A DNA stretch of 36,404 nt from Verrucomicrobiaceae bacterium (GTDB lineage Bacteria > Verrucomicrobiota > Verrucomicrobiia > Opitutales > Intestinicryptomonadaceae). Position numbers and translations under genes: made by a program. Below the pieces are notes generated by a model. It did not search any database, had not been told where the DNA came from, and saw only the letters and a program-made list of their open reading frames with translations. The stretch is taken from NCBI GenBank assembly GCA_015061955.1, contig SUVO01000024.1, positions 1 to 36,404 on the forward strand, in the 5' to 3' direction. The first letter of the stretch is position 1. Every line of letters begins with the position of its first letter. Below, piece after piece: positions 7,662 through 15,686 of the stretch.

Positions 7662-8513
7662 ATGATTTTTTTAGAAAAAGTTGCAATCTTAGGCGCAGGT
7701 TTGTTAGGGGCATCGTTGGCAAAGGCTTTGAAAGAAAAAGGAGTTGTCGGTGAGGTCAGTGTGTGGTCGCGTAGTGAAAGCACACGCAATAAATGTGCTC
7801 AGCTCAATAGCGTGTTCAACTATGTTTGCAATACTCCACAAAAAGCTGTTGAAAATGCCGATATGGTTGTGTTGTGTACGCCAACGCAAAACATTCCAGA
7901 ATTGGCTCGCGAAATTGCAGGTAGTTTGAAAGATAATGCAATTCTTACAGATGTTGGTAGTGTAAAAAGTAAGATTTGTGCTGAGTGTACCGAAGCTTTA
8001 AAAGATTGTAATGCAGTTTTTGTAGGATCACATCCTATGGCTGGGTCTGAAAAAATAGGTGTCGATTATTCCGAAGCAACGCTTTTTGAAAATCGCCCAT
8101 GCTTTGTAGTCGGTAACGAGCAATCGCCTCAAGTTGAAAAAGTTTCGCAAATGTGGGAGAGCGTAGGTATGAAAACCTATATTGTGTCGGCTTCGGAACA
8201 CGATTGTATAGTGTCGCGTGTTAGCCACTTGCCACATTTGCTTGCTGGTACATTGTGCGTAGTATCGAGTCAGTTTCCAAAAGATTTGCGTAAATATGTT
8301 GGACCAGGATTTAGAGATACAACTCGTGTGGCATCGGGATCGCCTGATATTTGGGATAGCATTATAGCTGATAATAAAACAGAAATTTTGTTGGCTTTGA
8401 AAGATTATGTAAATAGCCTAAACGAACTTATAATGCAAATTGGTAGCGACGATAAAGCATCAATCGCATTAAGATTGAGATTGGCTAAAACATTTAGAGA
8501 CGGATTGGTTTAA
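7662..8513 (+). CDS. tyrA: Prephenate dehydrogenase
   Basis: Converts prephenate to 4-hydroxyphenylpyruvate with NAD(P)+ in tyrosine synthesis. The Rossmann motif GAGLLGASLA lies at residues 9-18, followed by the prephenate dehydrogenase signatures DVGSVK and GSHPMAGSE (substrate and catalytic His region), and PGFRDTTRVASGSPDIW in the helical dimerisation half. 283 aa is a normal monofunctional length; no chorismate mutase or ACT domain is present. The frame is open back to 7581, but that start lies in the preceding terminator, so the ATG at 7662 is chosen. It is first in a run with aroA-cmk, plsC, gdx and queE, with intergenic gaps of 1-4 nt. No strong promoter was identified in 7602-7661. 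Confidence 0.93.
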   Translation: MIFLEKVAILGAGLLGASLAKALKEKGVVGEVSVWSRSESTRNKCAQLNSVFNYVCNTPQKAVENADMVVLCTPTQNIPELAREIAGSLKDNAILTDVGSVKSKICAECTEALKDCNAVFVGSHPMAGSEKIGVDYSEATLFENRPCFVVGNEQSPQVEKVSQMWESVGMKTYIVSASEHDCIVSRVSHLPHLLAGTLCVVSSQFPKDLRKYVGPGFRDTTRVASGSPDIWDSIIADNKTEILLALKDYVNSLNELIMQIGSDDKASIALRLRLAKTFRDGLV

Positions 8514-8515
8514 TA

Positions 8516-10459
8516 ATGAAAAATTTAACAGTTGAAACATTTAAAACTTTTACGCGTGCATCGGTTTTGCCTGTCGGCTCTAAAAGTATTACAAATAGAG
8601 CTTTAATTCTGGGGGCATTGTCAAACCAAGAATGCGTAATAAGTGGTGCGTTGTTTTCGCGCGATACCGAAATTATGGTGGATTGCTTGCAAAAGCTCGG
8701 TTTTGATATAATTGTAAATAAAACCGACAAAATAATAATAATAAAAGGTGGCGAAATAAAAAATAATAAAGCCAACTTGTTTATTGGTAATGCTGGTACT
8801 GTTGCCCGATTTTTGACTGCGTTTGTTGCAAGTAAGGTTGGTGGTGAATATTTTTTCGATTCAGACGAAGCTATGTATGAACGTCCAATGAAGGGGCTTT
8901 TAGAAGTTCTCGAAGCACAAGGTGCTGAATTTGAATTTGTAAAAAAAGCGTATCATTTCCCATTTAAAATGCGCACTAATGGCTTAAAAGGTGGTAAAAT
9001 GATTGTTGATGCGTCGGCTTCAAGCCAAATATTGTCGGGGCTTATGATTGCATCGAAGGTTGCTCAAAATGAGTGTGAAATAGTCTGCGATAATACGGTG
9101 TCGAAACCATTTGTTGAAATGACTAGCTCTATGTTGAAGCAGTTTCCGTGTGCAAATTATGCAGTAGAACCTGATGCTACTGCATCGAGCTATTTTGCAA
9201 TATTGCCAGCAATTACAGGAGGCGTTTGCGAAATAAAAAATTTTGCAAAATGCAAATTACAAGGCGATGCAAAGTTTGTTGAGGTAATAGAGAAAGCAGG
9301 TATTGTGAGAACTCAAAAATGCGAAGATAATCTTCTTGTTTTTGGTGTAGATGAGTTTTCAAACGAAGCTTTAGATTTAGATTTTAACGATATTTCAGAT
9401 ACCTTTTTAACGCTTGCTAGCGTGTGTGCTTATTTGCCTCGAAAAGTAAAAATTACAGGTATAGCTCATACTCGCAAACAAGAAACCGATAGAGTTTCGG
9501 CAATGGCAAGTCAGCTTAGGAAAGTTTGCAAAAACGTAGTAGAAGGCGAAGATTTTATTGAAATAACATCGTTTACTGCCGAACAAAATTGCAAAACTCG
9601 TACCGAAATAAATGCAGTGTTGGCTGAAAAATTGCCAGAGAAAGTTATTATTGAAACATTCAATGATCATCGTATAGCAATGAGCTTTGCTGTGTTGGGT
9701 TGTGCTAATATTGGTAGAAATTGGATAGAAATTGAAAATCCATCGTGTGTGTCGAAAACATGGTGTGAGTTTTTTGATGTTTTGAAAAAGTGTAGAGCCG
9801 ATTCTGAAAAATTTCGCGTAGTTGCAGTTGATGGTGGAGCTGCTGTTGGGAAGTCGAGCGTGTCGAAGTCGGCATCGGCTTCATTGAAGTATATGCATGT
9901 TGATACAGGTGCACATTATCGTAATTTGGCATACATATTGCTTGAAAATAATGTTTCACCAGACGATTTAGATGCTTTGCGAAATGTTCTTTCTGAATTG
10001 AAACTTTCAACTGCTGTTGTCGGTAATAGCGCTCAAATTTTGTGTAGTGGAAAGGTTTTAAAAGATTCCGATATCCGTTGCGAACGTATAAATTCTGTAG
10101 TATCAGTTTTTGCATCAATTCCGGAGGTTCGTGATTTTCTTAAAAACTATCAACGCTCAATGGCTGATTTTGCTAAAGAGCAATGTTTTTCTGGTATGAT
10201 AATGGAAGGTCGGGATATCGGCTCGGTGATTTTCCCAGATGCTCAAATGAGAATATTCCTTGATGCCGATGAAGAAACTCGTGCAGCACGTAGAGCTCAT
10301 GAGGGCATAACAGATTCTATAAAAAAACGCGATGCTCTTGATAAAAATAGAAAAGTAGCACCATTAGTTTGTCCAGAAGGTGCTAGTCTTATAGACACAT
10401 CGCATATGACTAAAGACGAAGTTGTTGCAAAGGCAATTTCGCTTATTCTAAATTCGTAA
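8516..10459 (+). CDS. aroA-cmk: EPSP synthase-cytidylate kinase fusion
   Basis: One 647-aa frame carries two enzymes. Residues 1-425 are 3-phosphoshikimate 1-carboxyvinyltransferase (shikimate pathway): GSKSITNRALILGAL (21-35), GNAGTVARF (91-99), ERPM (122-125), ASASSQ (166-171), EPDATASSYF (218-227), NDISDTF (291-297, catalytic Asp), KQETDR (321-326) and NDHRIAM (383-389). Residues 433-647 are CMP/dCMP kinase: P-loop GGAAVGKSS (440-448), DTGAHYRN (463-470), EGRDIGSVIFPDA (564-576) and a KNRKVAPL region (610-617). All key motifs are intact in both halves, with a linker of only about ten residues, so this looks like a working fusion rather than a frame error. It starts 2 nt after the tyrA stop and plsC follows after 1 nt. 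Similar aroA-cmk fusions are known in some proteobacteria. Confidence 0.93.
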   Translation: MKNLTVETFKTFTRASVLPVGSKSITNRALILGALSNQECVISGALFSRDTEIMVDCLQKLGFDIIVNKTDKIIIIKGGEIKNNKANLFIGNAGTVARFLTAFVASKVGGEYFFDSDEAMYERPMKGLLEVLEAQGAEFEFVKKAYHFPFKMRTNGLKGGKMIVDASASSQILSGLMIASKVAQNECEIVCDNTVSKPFVEMTSSMLKQFPCANYAVEPDATASSYFAILPAITGGVCEIKNFAKCKLQGDAKFVEVIEKAGIVRTQKCEDNLLVFGVDEFSNEALDLDFNDISDTFLTLASVCAYLPRKVKITGIAHTRKQETDRVSAMASQLRKVCKNVVEGEDFIEITSFTAEQNCKTRTEINAVLAEKLPEKVIIETFNDHRIAMSFAVLGCANIGRNWIEIENPSCVSKTWCEFFDVLKKCRADSEKFRVVAVDGGAAVGKSSVSKSASASLKYMHVDTGAHYRNLAYILLENNVSPDDLDALRNVLSELKLSTAVVGNSAQILCSGKVLKDSDIRCERINSVVSVFASIPEVRDFLKNYQRSMADFAKEQCFSGMIMEGRDIGSVIFPDAQMRIFLDADEETRAARRAHEGITDSIKKRDALDKNRKVAPLVCPEGASLIDTSHMTKDEVVAKAISLILNS

Positions 10460-10460
10460 T

Positions 10461-11114
10461 ATGAGAACACGTTTTTATCAGTTCAAAAATAAATATATTT
10501 ATAAGGCTGCATTAGTTGTTTCTAAAATTATATGCGATGTTTATGGACGTATAGATATTACAGGATACGAAAATATTCCAGAAGGTCCATATATAATAGC
10601 AGGTAACCATGTTAGTTATTTAGATCCGTTCGCAATGGCGTTTTTTACTGAAGATGAAATTAGCGTGGTAGCTCGTGATACTTTGATGAGCAATGTGTTT
10701 TCAAAAATATTGCTCACAAATATGAATGCAATTCCAATCAAGCGTGGCGATAGTGGTAATTTGGGCGTGTTTAGATTGTTGTTAGGTCATATAAAAGCTG
10801 GTAGAAGTGTGTTGATATTTCCGGAAGGAACGCGTAGTGCCGATGGTTCATTGTTGCCAGGGAAAGCTGGCGTTGGCTTGTTAGCTATGAAAGCAGGCGT
10901 TCCTATATTGCCTATCAGAAGTTGGGGCTTTGAAGAAATTTTGCCACGCTCTAATAAATTAAATAGTGGACGAATTGTTATGCGTATAGGTAAACCAATC
11001 CAGTTGAAAGATATTGATCCTGGTAAAAACGCTTCAGATAGAGCTCAACAGATTGTCGATGCTATTATGGCAAATATTGCTAAAATAGAAAAACCAACAA
11101 TAAACGAATTATAA
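10461..11114 (+). CDS. plsC: 1-acyl-sn-glycerol-3-phosphate acyltransferase
   Basis: Transfers an acyl group to lysophosphatidic acid in phospholipid synthesis, at the inner face of the membrane. The acyltransferase motif NHVSYLD (49-55, H and D catalytic) and the substrate-binding FPEGTRS (120-126) are intact, followed by the KAGVPILPI block. At 217 aa it is a compact family member. The N-terminal hydrophobic segment (about 13-25) is short. The ATG at 10461 is one base after the aroA-cmk stop, so the two genes are surely co-transcribed. The order cmk-plsC recurs in many bacteria. Strictly, the acyl acceptor cannot be read from sequence. Confidence 0.9.
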   Translation: MRTRFYQFKNKYIYKAALVVSKIICDVYGRIDITGYENIPEGPYIIAGNHVSYLDPFAMAFFTEDEISVVARDTLMSNVFSKILLTNMNAIPIKRGDSGNLGVFRLLLGHIKAGRSVLIFPEGTRSADGSLLPGKAGVGLLAMKAGVPILPIRSWGFEEILPRSNKLNSGRIVMRIGKPIQLKDIDPGKNASDRAQQIVDAIMANIAKIEKPTINEL

Positions 11115-11118
11115 AAAT

Positions 11119-11439
11119 ATGAGCTGGGTGTATTTATTTTTGGCAGGTATTTTAGAAGTAGCATGGGTTGTTGCTTTAAAAATGTCTGACGGCTTTACAA
11201 AGCTGGTTCCATCGGCAGTTATGGTCGTTACCATTGTAAGTAGTTTTGTTTTGCTAAATTTGGCTATTCGCTCATTACCTATGGGCGTTGCATACGCTAT
11301 TTGGACAGGTATGGGTGCTGCTGGTGCAGTTATAATGGGTATAATTTTGTTCAAAGAACCTTGTACTTTTTGGCATTTGTTTTTCTTGTCGATGATTATT
11401 ATCGGTTTGATTGGTATTAAATTTGTATCTCCAGAATGA
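11119..11439 (+). CDS. gdx: SMR-family exporter, guanidinium exporter (Gdx/SugE) type
   Basis: Small four-helix multidrug-resistance family protein, 106 aa, the usual SMR length. The start MSWVYLFLAGILEVAW has the essential Glu13 in helix 1. The pattern GFTKLVPS, RSLPMGVAYAIWTGMGAAGA and the final helix follow the SugE/Gdx subfamily rather than EmrE. That subfamily exports guanidinium in exchange for protons. Two copies form an antiparallel dimer in characterised members. It lies 4 nt after plsC and 1 nt before queE; there is no guanidine riboswitch in front, so it depends on operon transcription. Confidence 0.85.
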   Translation: MSWVYLFLAGILEVAWVVALKMSDGFTKLVPSAVMVVTIVSSFVLLNLAIRSLPMGVAYAIWTGMGAAGAVIMGIILFKEPCTFWHLFFLSMIIIGLIGIKFVSPE

Positions 11440-11440
11440 T

Positions 11441-12061
11441 ATGAAAGATTATCCCGTATCGGAAACATTTTTGTCTTTTCAAGGCGAAGGCTTGCACATC
11501 GGACGTAAAGCTTTCTTTGTGCGTATGTTTGGTTGTACTGTTAAGTGCCCGTGGTGCGATAGCAAGTATGCGTGGCAAGGAAAACCTGAATTTGTAAAAA
11601 GTAATGTTCAGCTTGCTCAGGAAGCATATTCAAGTGGAGCAGAAATCGCAGTTATAACAGGTGGCGAACCATGTTTGCACAATTTAGAACCTCTATTAGC
11701 TGAGATGTCGGCAAAAAATATAGCGTGTCATTTAGAAACATCAGGCACGTTGCGTATAACAGAAAGTATAGGTCTTGAATTTGCATGGGTTGCTTTAAGC
11801 CCAAAATTGTTTGCCTTGCCAACCGATGAAAATTTAAAGCGTGCCGATGAACTAAAGATGATTGTTTCTGATGTCGGTGAGTTGCCCTTGTACGAAGAAA
11901 TTGCTAAAAAAGCAACTAATGCTCAGTGTTTGTGGCTTGAACCAGAGTGGTCGAAAGCTTCTGATAAAAATTTATTGCAAGCAATTGCCGATTTTGTGGT
12001 ATCGCGTGGTGGTAAATATAGAGCAGGGTGGCAAATGCACAAAAATTATTTTGTGCGATAA
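11441..12061 (+). CDS. queE: 7-carboxy-7-deazaguanine synthase (radical SAM)
   Basis: Makes 7-carboxy-7-deazaguanine from 6-carboxytetrahydropterin, a key ring-contraction step in queuosine synthesis. The N-terminus SETFLSFQGEGLHIGRKAFF is typical of QueE. The radical-SAM cluster motif is C32-x3-C36-x2-C39 (FGCTVKCPWCD), followed by the SAM-binding GGEP motif (TGGEPCLH) and ETSG. 206 aa is normal length. The ATG at 11441 is preferred over an in-frame upstream start inside gdx. Its stop codon touches the stop codon of queH on the opposite strand, which acts at the other end of the same pathway. Confidence 0.93.
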   Translation: MKDYPVSETFLSFQGEGLHIGRKAFFVRMFGCTVKCPWCDSKYAWQGKPEFVKSNVQLAQEAYSSGAEIAVITGGEPCLHNLEPLLAEMSAKNIACHLETSGTLRITESIGLEFAWVALSPKLFALPTDENLKRADELKMIVSDVGELPLYEEIAKKATNAQCLWLEPEWSKASDKNLLQAIADFVVSRGGKYRAGWQMHKNYFVR

Positions 12062-12652
12062 TTATTGAGGCTTATTTTGTTGTTGTGCTTTTGAAAATTC
12101 GCAACCACAGTATAGCTGATTGTAGAATGCGTATTCTTTTAAAAGTTCATTTCTGCGTTGTTGTAATCCACCTTTACGCCAATTCTGCGACCAAAACATA
12201 ACCGAAGTCTGCTGTTGGGCAAAGATTCCTGCTTGATTTATTTGTTCTAAATCTTTCCATCGCGAAGATGCAAGTGTTGTTGTAAATAACGGGATATTGT
12301 TTGCTAAGGCAAATTGAGCAGTTTTTAACATTCGCATTTTAAAACATAGTAAACAACGTTGTCCACGTTCGCAGTCTGATTCGTATCCTTTTATGTATTC
12401 GAGCCATTCATTGTGATTGTAGTCGGCATCGAATTGCGTAAGATTATTTAATTGAGCAAAGCGTTTACATTCGTCTTTTCGCTTATTGTATTCTTCTGAT
12501 GGATATATGTTTGGATTGTAGTAAAAAATTATGGGCTTAATATTTATTTTCAATAATGCCTCTACTATCGCCGAAGAACAAGGTGCGCAACAAGAATGCA
12601 ATACAACTGTGTTCGTATCTATTGGAGGCTCTATTTTAAATGTTTTTTTCAT
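12062..12652 (-). CDS. queH: Epoxyqueuosine reductase QueH
   Basis: Catalyses the last step of queuosine synthesis in tRNA, epoxyqueuosine to queuosine, as the B12-independent replacement for QueG. 196 aa, DUF208 family. Conserved cysteines: C21-C22-x2-C25 (SCCAPCSS), C100-x2-C103 (QRCLLCFKMRM) and the late YCGC. The family's FYYNPNIYP and FTTTLASSRWKD motifs are present. The gene is convergent with queE, with zero spacing between the stop codons, so the two genes share no intergenic terminator. It is divergent from acpP. A member with QueH despite having a B12-using RNR is not contradictory; choice of QueG or QueH is lineage-specific. Confidence 0.93.
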   Translation of the reverse strand: MKKTFKIEPPIDTNTVVLHSCCAPCSSAIVEALLKINIKPIIFYYNPNIYPSEEYNKRKDECKRFAQLNNLTQFDADYNHNEWLEYIKGYESDCERGQRCLLCFKMRMLKTAQFALANNIPLFTTTLASSRWKDLEQINQAGIFAQQQTSVMFWSQNWRKGGLQQRRNELLKEYAFYNQLYCGCEFSKAQQQNKPQ

Positions 12653-12766
12653 CAGTCATTTAGAGAATACAAAATAACTGATTTTTTCAAGATTGATTTT
12701 CGATTAAAAATATTAAGATTTTATGACGATAAAAAAAAGCTTTACAAAGTTTCTAAAATAGAGTCT

Positions 12767-12780
12767 AATGAGGGCTCATT
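12767..12780. promoter_or_regulatory. Palindrome upstream of acpP
   Basis: AATGAG-GG-CTCATT, a perfect 6-bp dyad 38 nt before the acpP start, in the divergent interval with queH. It could be an operator or a small hairpin in the leader. No known consensus is recognised. Confidence 0.25.
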
Positions 12781-12817
12781 CTAAAAAAGAAATAATGTTC
12801 AAACATAGGAAATAAAT

Positions 12818-13069
12818 ATGTCAGATATCGAACAAAAAGTAAAAGAAATCATAGTAAAACAACTCAGCGTTAACGAAGAGCAAATCACCCCCGAAGCCAG
12901 CTTCATTGATGACCTCGGTGCCGATTCGCTTGATTCGGTTGAGCTTATTATGGCTCTCGAAGAAGAATTTAAGGATCAGATGGGTGGGGCTGAAATCCCT
13001 GAATCTGATGCCGAAAAACTTACAACAGTAGGTGCGGTAGTTGACTATATTAAGTCGAAAATTGCTTAA
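12818..13069 (+). CDS. acpP: Acyl carrier protein
   Basis: Small acidic carrier of growing fatty acyl chains, 83 aa. The phosphopantetheine attachment site is Ser37 in GADSLDS, followed by [11 protein letters not shown], the classic AcpP helix 2. Family length is 75-85. The ATG at 12818 follows AGGAAATAA. It is followed by its own terminator and then fabF, the usual acpP-fabF pairing, here transcribed separately or by partial read-through. Confidence 0.97.
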   Translation: MSDIEQKVKEIIVKQLSVNEEQITPEASFIDDLGADSLDSVELIMALEEEFKDQMGGAEIPESDAEKLTTVGAVVDYIKSKIA

Positions 13070-13091
13070 ATTTCTTAGTTGAGAAAATAGC

Positions 13092-13136
13092 CGACCCCGC
13101 TTTATTATTTTTTTTAAAGTTGGGTCGTTTTTTTTT
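13092..13136 (+). terminator. acpP terminator
   Basis: CGACCC (13092-13097) with GGGTCG (13122-13127), extended by CTTT/AAAG within the loop, then T9. The long T-rich loop makes it less compact than others here. It sits between acpP and fabF, so it may act as an attenuator that sets a high ACP to FabF ratio. Confidence 0.75.
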
Positions 13137-13163
13137 ATAAAACCAATTTTATAGGATTTTTTT

Positions 13164-14405
13164 ATGAAAGAACGCATAGTTGTTACAGGATTGGGTGTGG
13201 TTTCTCCGTTTGGAGACGGTGTCGACCCTTTTTGGGAAGCTTTGAAGGCTGGCAAAAATGGTGTTGGAAAAGTTACGCTTTTCGATGCATCTGAATTAAA
13301 TTGTCAGGTGGCAGCCGAGTGTAAAGATTTCGATCCAACAAAATATATGGACGCAAAAGAAGCTAAACGTAGCGATCGTTATACTCAGTTTGCTGTCGCT
13401 GCTGCTAAAATGGCGATGAATGATGCCGGTTTGGTTGTTGGTGAAAATCTTGAAGCAGAACGCTTTGGTGTGCTGATTGGATCTGGTGTAGGTGGTATGG
13501 ATACAATTGAAAAACAGTCTCGTGCGTTTATCGAGCGTGGACCACGTAGAGTTTCGCCATTTATGATACCAAATCTGTTGGCAAATATGTCGTCGGGTGT
13601 GGTTGCAATAGGCTTGGGTGCTAAAGGGGTAAACTTTAGTGTTGTTAGTGCTTGTGCAACTGGTACTCATGCTATTGGTGAAGCTTTGTTGCATTTGCAG
13701 TTAGGCAGAGAAGATGTAATTTTGGCTGGTGGTAGTGAAGCTGCTATTACATCGTTGAGCTTCGCTGGTTTCTGTGCTATGAAGGCTATGGCAACAAACT
13801 TTAACGATGAACCACATAGAGCATCGCGTCCGTTTGATGCCGATAGATGTGGCTTTGTAATGGGCGAAGGTGCTGGCATTTTAGTGTTAGAACGTTACGA
13901 TCATGCAGTTGCTCGTGGTGCTAAGATTTACTGCGAAGTTGCAGGTTATGGTGCAACTTGCGATGCTTATCATATTACAAGTCCAGATGTAGAGGGTAGA
14001 GGGTTGTCGTTGTGCTTGCAGAGAACTCTTAGTGATGCAGGTGTATCGGTTGATGATGTCGATTACATAAATGCTCATGGTACATCAACTCCGTACAACG
14101 ATAAATTTGAAACTGCTGCTATCCGTAAGGTTTTTGGTTCTTCTGCCAACAAGCTTATGGTAAGCTCTACAAAGAGTATGACTGGTCATATGCTTGGTGC
14201 TGCTGGTGCTATTGAAGCTGCTGTTTGTGCAAAGACAATTCAAGATGGTGTTATTGCTCCTACAATCAACTATGAAAATCCAGATTCAGATTGTGATCTT
14301 GATTACGTACCTAATGTGGCTCGTGAAGTTGATGTTAAGGTTGCAGTAAGTACAAATCTTGGCTTTGGTGGTCATAATGGCGCACTCGTGTTCAAGAAAA
14401 TGTAA
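13164..14405 (+). CDS. fabF: 3-oxoacyl-ACP synthase II
   Basis: Condensing enzyme that elongates acyl-ACP with malonyl-ACP in type II fatty acid synthesis. 413 aa, normal length. Catalytic triad: Cys164 in VVSACATGTHA, the His in INAHGTSTPYND, and the His in STKSMTGHMLGAAGAIEA. The N-terminal VVTGLGVVSPFG and the C-terminal NLGFGGHNG are also typical. The ATG at 13164 follows a T-rich stretch with a weak AGGA. It is followed by a terminator at 14429. Confidence 0.97.
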   Translation: MKERIVVTGLGVVSPFGDGVDPFWEALKAGKNGVGKVTLFDASELNCQVAAECKDFDPTKYMDAKEAKRSDRYTQFAVAAAKMAMNDAGLVVGENLEAERFGVLIGSGVGGMDTIEKQSRAFIERGPRRVSPFMIPNLLANMSSGVVAIGLGAKGVNFSVVSACATGTHAIGEALLHLQLGREDVILAGGSEAAITSLSFAGFCAMKAMATNFNDEPHRASRPFDADRCGFVMGEGAGILVLERYDHAVARGAKIYCEVAGYGATCDAYHITSPDVEGRGLSLCLQRTLSDAGVSVDDVDYINAHGTSTPYNDKFETAAIRKVFGSSANKLMVSSTKSMTGHMLGAAGAIEAAVCAKTIQDGVIAPTINYENPDSDCDLDYVPNVAREVDVKVAVSTNLGFGGHNGALVFKKM

Positions 14406-14428
14406 TTAAATAAAATTTTTTAAAAAAA

Positions 14429-14460
14429 GGTGAAGTTTTTTGAGACTTCATCTTTTTTTT
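14429..14460 (+). terminator. fabF terminator
   Basis: GGTGAAGT (14429-14436) with ACTTCATC (14445-14452, one G-T pair), then T8. Confidence 0.88.
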
Positions 14461-14474
14461 TATTTAAAAGTTTA

Positions 14475-14502
14475 TTGACAAAAACAACTACTAAAATAGA
14501 CT
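14475..14502 (+). promoter_or_regulatory. Promoter of the first DUF1080 gene
   Basis: TTGACA (14475-14480), with TAGACT at a 16-nt spacing as the likely -10, 54 nt before the ATG. The -10 is tentative. Confidence 0.45.
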
Positions 14503-14528
14503 ACTTTCTATTATACATATTATCTATT

Positions 14529-15587
14529 ATGAAAAAAATATTATCAATTCTTCTAACATCAATTTTAACGCTGACAGCTGTTGCTGAAAAAGACCCATTT
14601 GTTGGTTTCTTTAAAGGTACTCTCATTACAAATAAGTATGGGTACCCATTCACAAAAGTAGATAACACTGTTTTTGGTGAAGTATTTCGTGGTCCAGATG
14701 GGTATCGCTTAAAATTATTACCAGCTATTTTTGCTCGTGCAGAAACTTTTGTTGTTGTTGACAAATTGAAGTCGGCAGGCGATAAGATTATTCTCAACAA
14801 AGTTGGTAATGGCGAAAAATTTAGCAACTTGGAAGGTTTTATTTCGGCAAACGAAATCGACTTGAAAGTTTTGTATCGCGGTCTTCCTGCTGAGGTAAAA
14901 TTAAAGCGTTATAATTATCAGTCGCCAACATTAGGGTTGCCAGCACCAGCAGGGGCAGTAGTGCTTTTCGATGGCAAAAACTTCAACGAATGGCGTGGTG
15001 TTTCGCGTGGCAAAGAATGCGATATTACATGGAAAATAAATCCAGATGGATCAATGACTATTGACCAAACTCGCGATGCTAATGGTAAAAAAGTTAGCTA
15101 TGTAAATATCGAATCTAAAAAAGTTTTCGGTAAACTCAGAATGCACATTGAATTTAAATTCCCATGCGAATACGACAAACTTCGTCAGGCTCGCAACAAT
15201 AGTGGGGTTATCTTTAATGGTATGTACGAAGTTCAAGTTCTCGATTCTTTCGGTGCTGAAGCTTTCTGGGACGAATGTGGTTCAATCTATCGTCAAGTTC
15301 CACCACAAGTTAATGCTTGCTTAGAATCTGGTGTATGGCAGACATATGATATCGAATTTACACCTGCAGTGTTTGAAGGTGATACTTGTGTACAGTTGCC
15401 AAAAGCTACTGTATGGCTCAATGGTGTTCTTGTTCAACGCGACACTCCATTCCGCTATCCAACAAATCAACAACCAAATAAGGGTGCAACATTCGATCAA
15501 TCTAAACACGCACGTCAGGTATTTATCCACTTGCAAGACCACACAAATCCAATTTCGTTCCGCAATATTTGGGTAAAACCTCTCTAA
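14529..15587 (+). CDS. Secreted DUF1080 (3-keto-disaccharide hydrolase type) protein, copy 1
   Basis: Exported protein of 352 aa with signal peptide MKKILSILLTSILTLTAVA. Residues about 20-125 are a small N-terminal domain shared with copy 2 (DPFVGFFKG, KYGYPF). Residues about 140-352 are the concanavalin-like DUF1080 fold: VLFDGKNFNEW, W-x-I-x-PDGSMT, KLRMHIEFKFP, NNSGVIFNGMYEVQVLDSF, GSIYRQVPP, VWQTYDIEFTP, VWLNGVLV, HLQDHTNPISFRNIWVKPL. Family members hydrolyse or eliminate 3-keto-glycosides; whether this one is catalytic is inferred. An upstream extension to 14430 lies in the fabF terminator and is rejected. Its paralogue follows 99 nt downstream. Confidence 0.88.
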   Translation: MKKILSILLTSILTLTAVAEKDPFVGFFKGTLITNKYGYPFTKVDNTVFGEVFRGPDGYRLKLLPAIFARAETFVVVDKLKSAGDKIILNKVGNGEKFSNLEGFISANEIDLKVLYRGLPAEVKLKRYNYQSPTLGLPAPAGAVVLFDGKNFNEWRGVSRGKECDITWKINPDGSMTIDQTRDANGKKVSYVNIESKKVFGKLRMHIEFKFPCEYDKLRQARNNSGVIFNGMYEVQVLDSFGAEAFWDECGSIYRQVPPQVNACLESGVWQTYDIEFTPAVFEGDTCVQLPKATVWLNGVLVQRDTPFRYPTNQQPNKGATFDQSKHARQVFIHLQDHTNPISFRNIWVKPL

Positions 15588-15609
15588 TATTTATAAACAC
15601 ACAATCCAT

Positions 15610-15637
15610 AAAAGGCAGAGTGAAAACTTTGCCTTTT
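15610..15637 (+). terminator. Terminator between the DUF1080 genes
   Basis: AAAAGGCAGAGT (15610-15621), GAAA loop, ACTTTGCCTTTT (15626-15637). The T tract is partly within the stem. Confidence 0.75.
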
Positions 15638-15644
15638 ATTTGTA

Positions 15645-15672
15645 TTGACACTCTTTTTGACTAACATAACAT
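15645..15672 (+). promoter_or_regulatory. Promoter of the second DUF1080 gene
   Basis: TTGACA (15645-15650), 16-nt spacer, TAACAT (15667-15672), the same -10 hexamer as at 452-457. The ATG lies 15 nt further on, so the 5' leader would be very short. Confidence 0.55.
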
Positions 15673-15686
15673 AACCCTTACCTAAT

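Noticed and set aside
11060..11118. Guanidine riboswitch in front of gdx
   Set aside because: gdx begins 4 nt after plsC, and the preceding sequence is plsC coding sequence with no recognisable riboswitch core.
12596..12784. 62-codon plus-strand frame overlapping the queH start and the acpP upstream region
   Set aside because: It is antisense to the queH N-terminus, rich in unlikely residues and without a ribosome binding site. It ends in the acpP upstream region.
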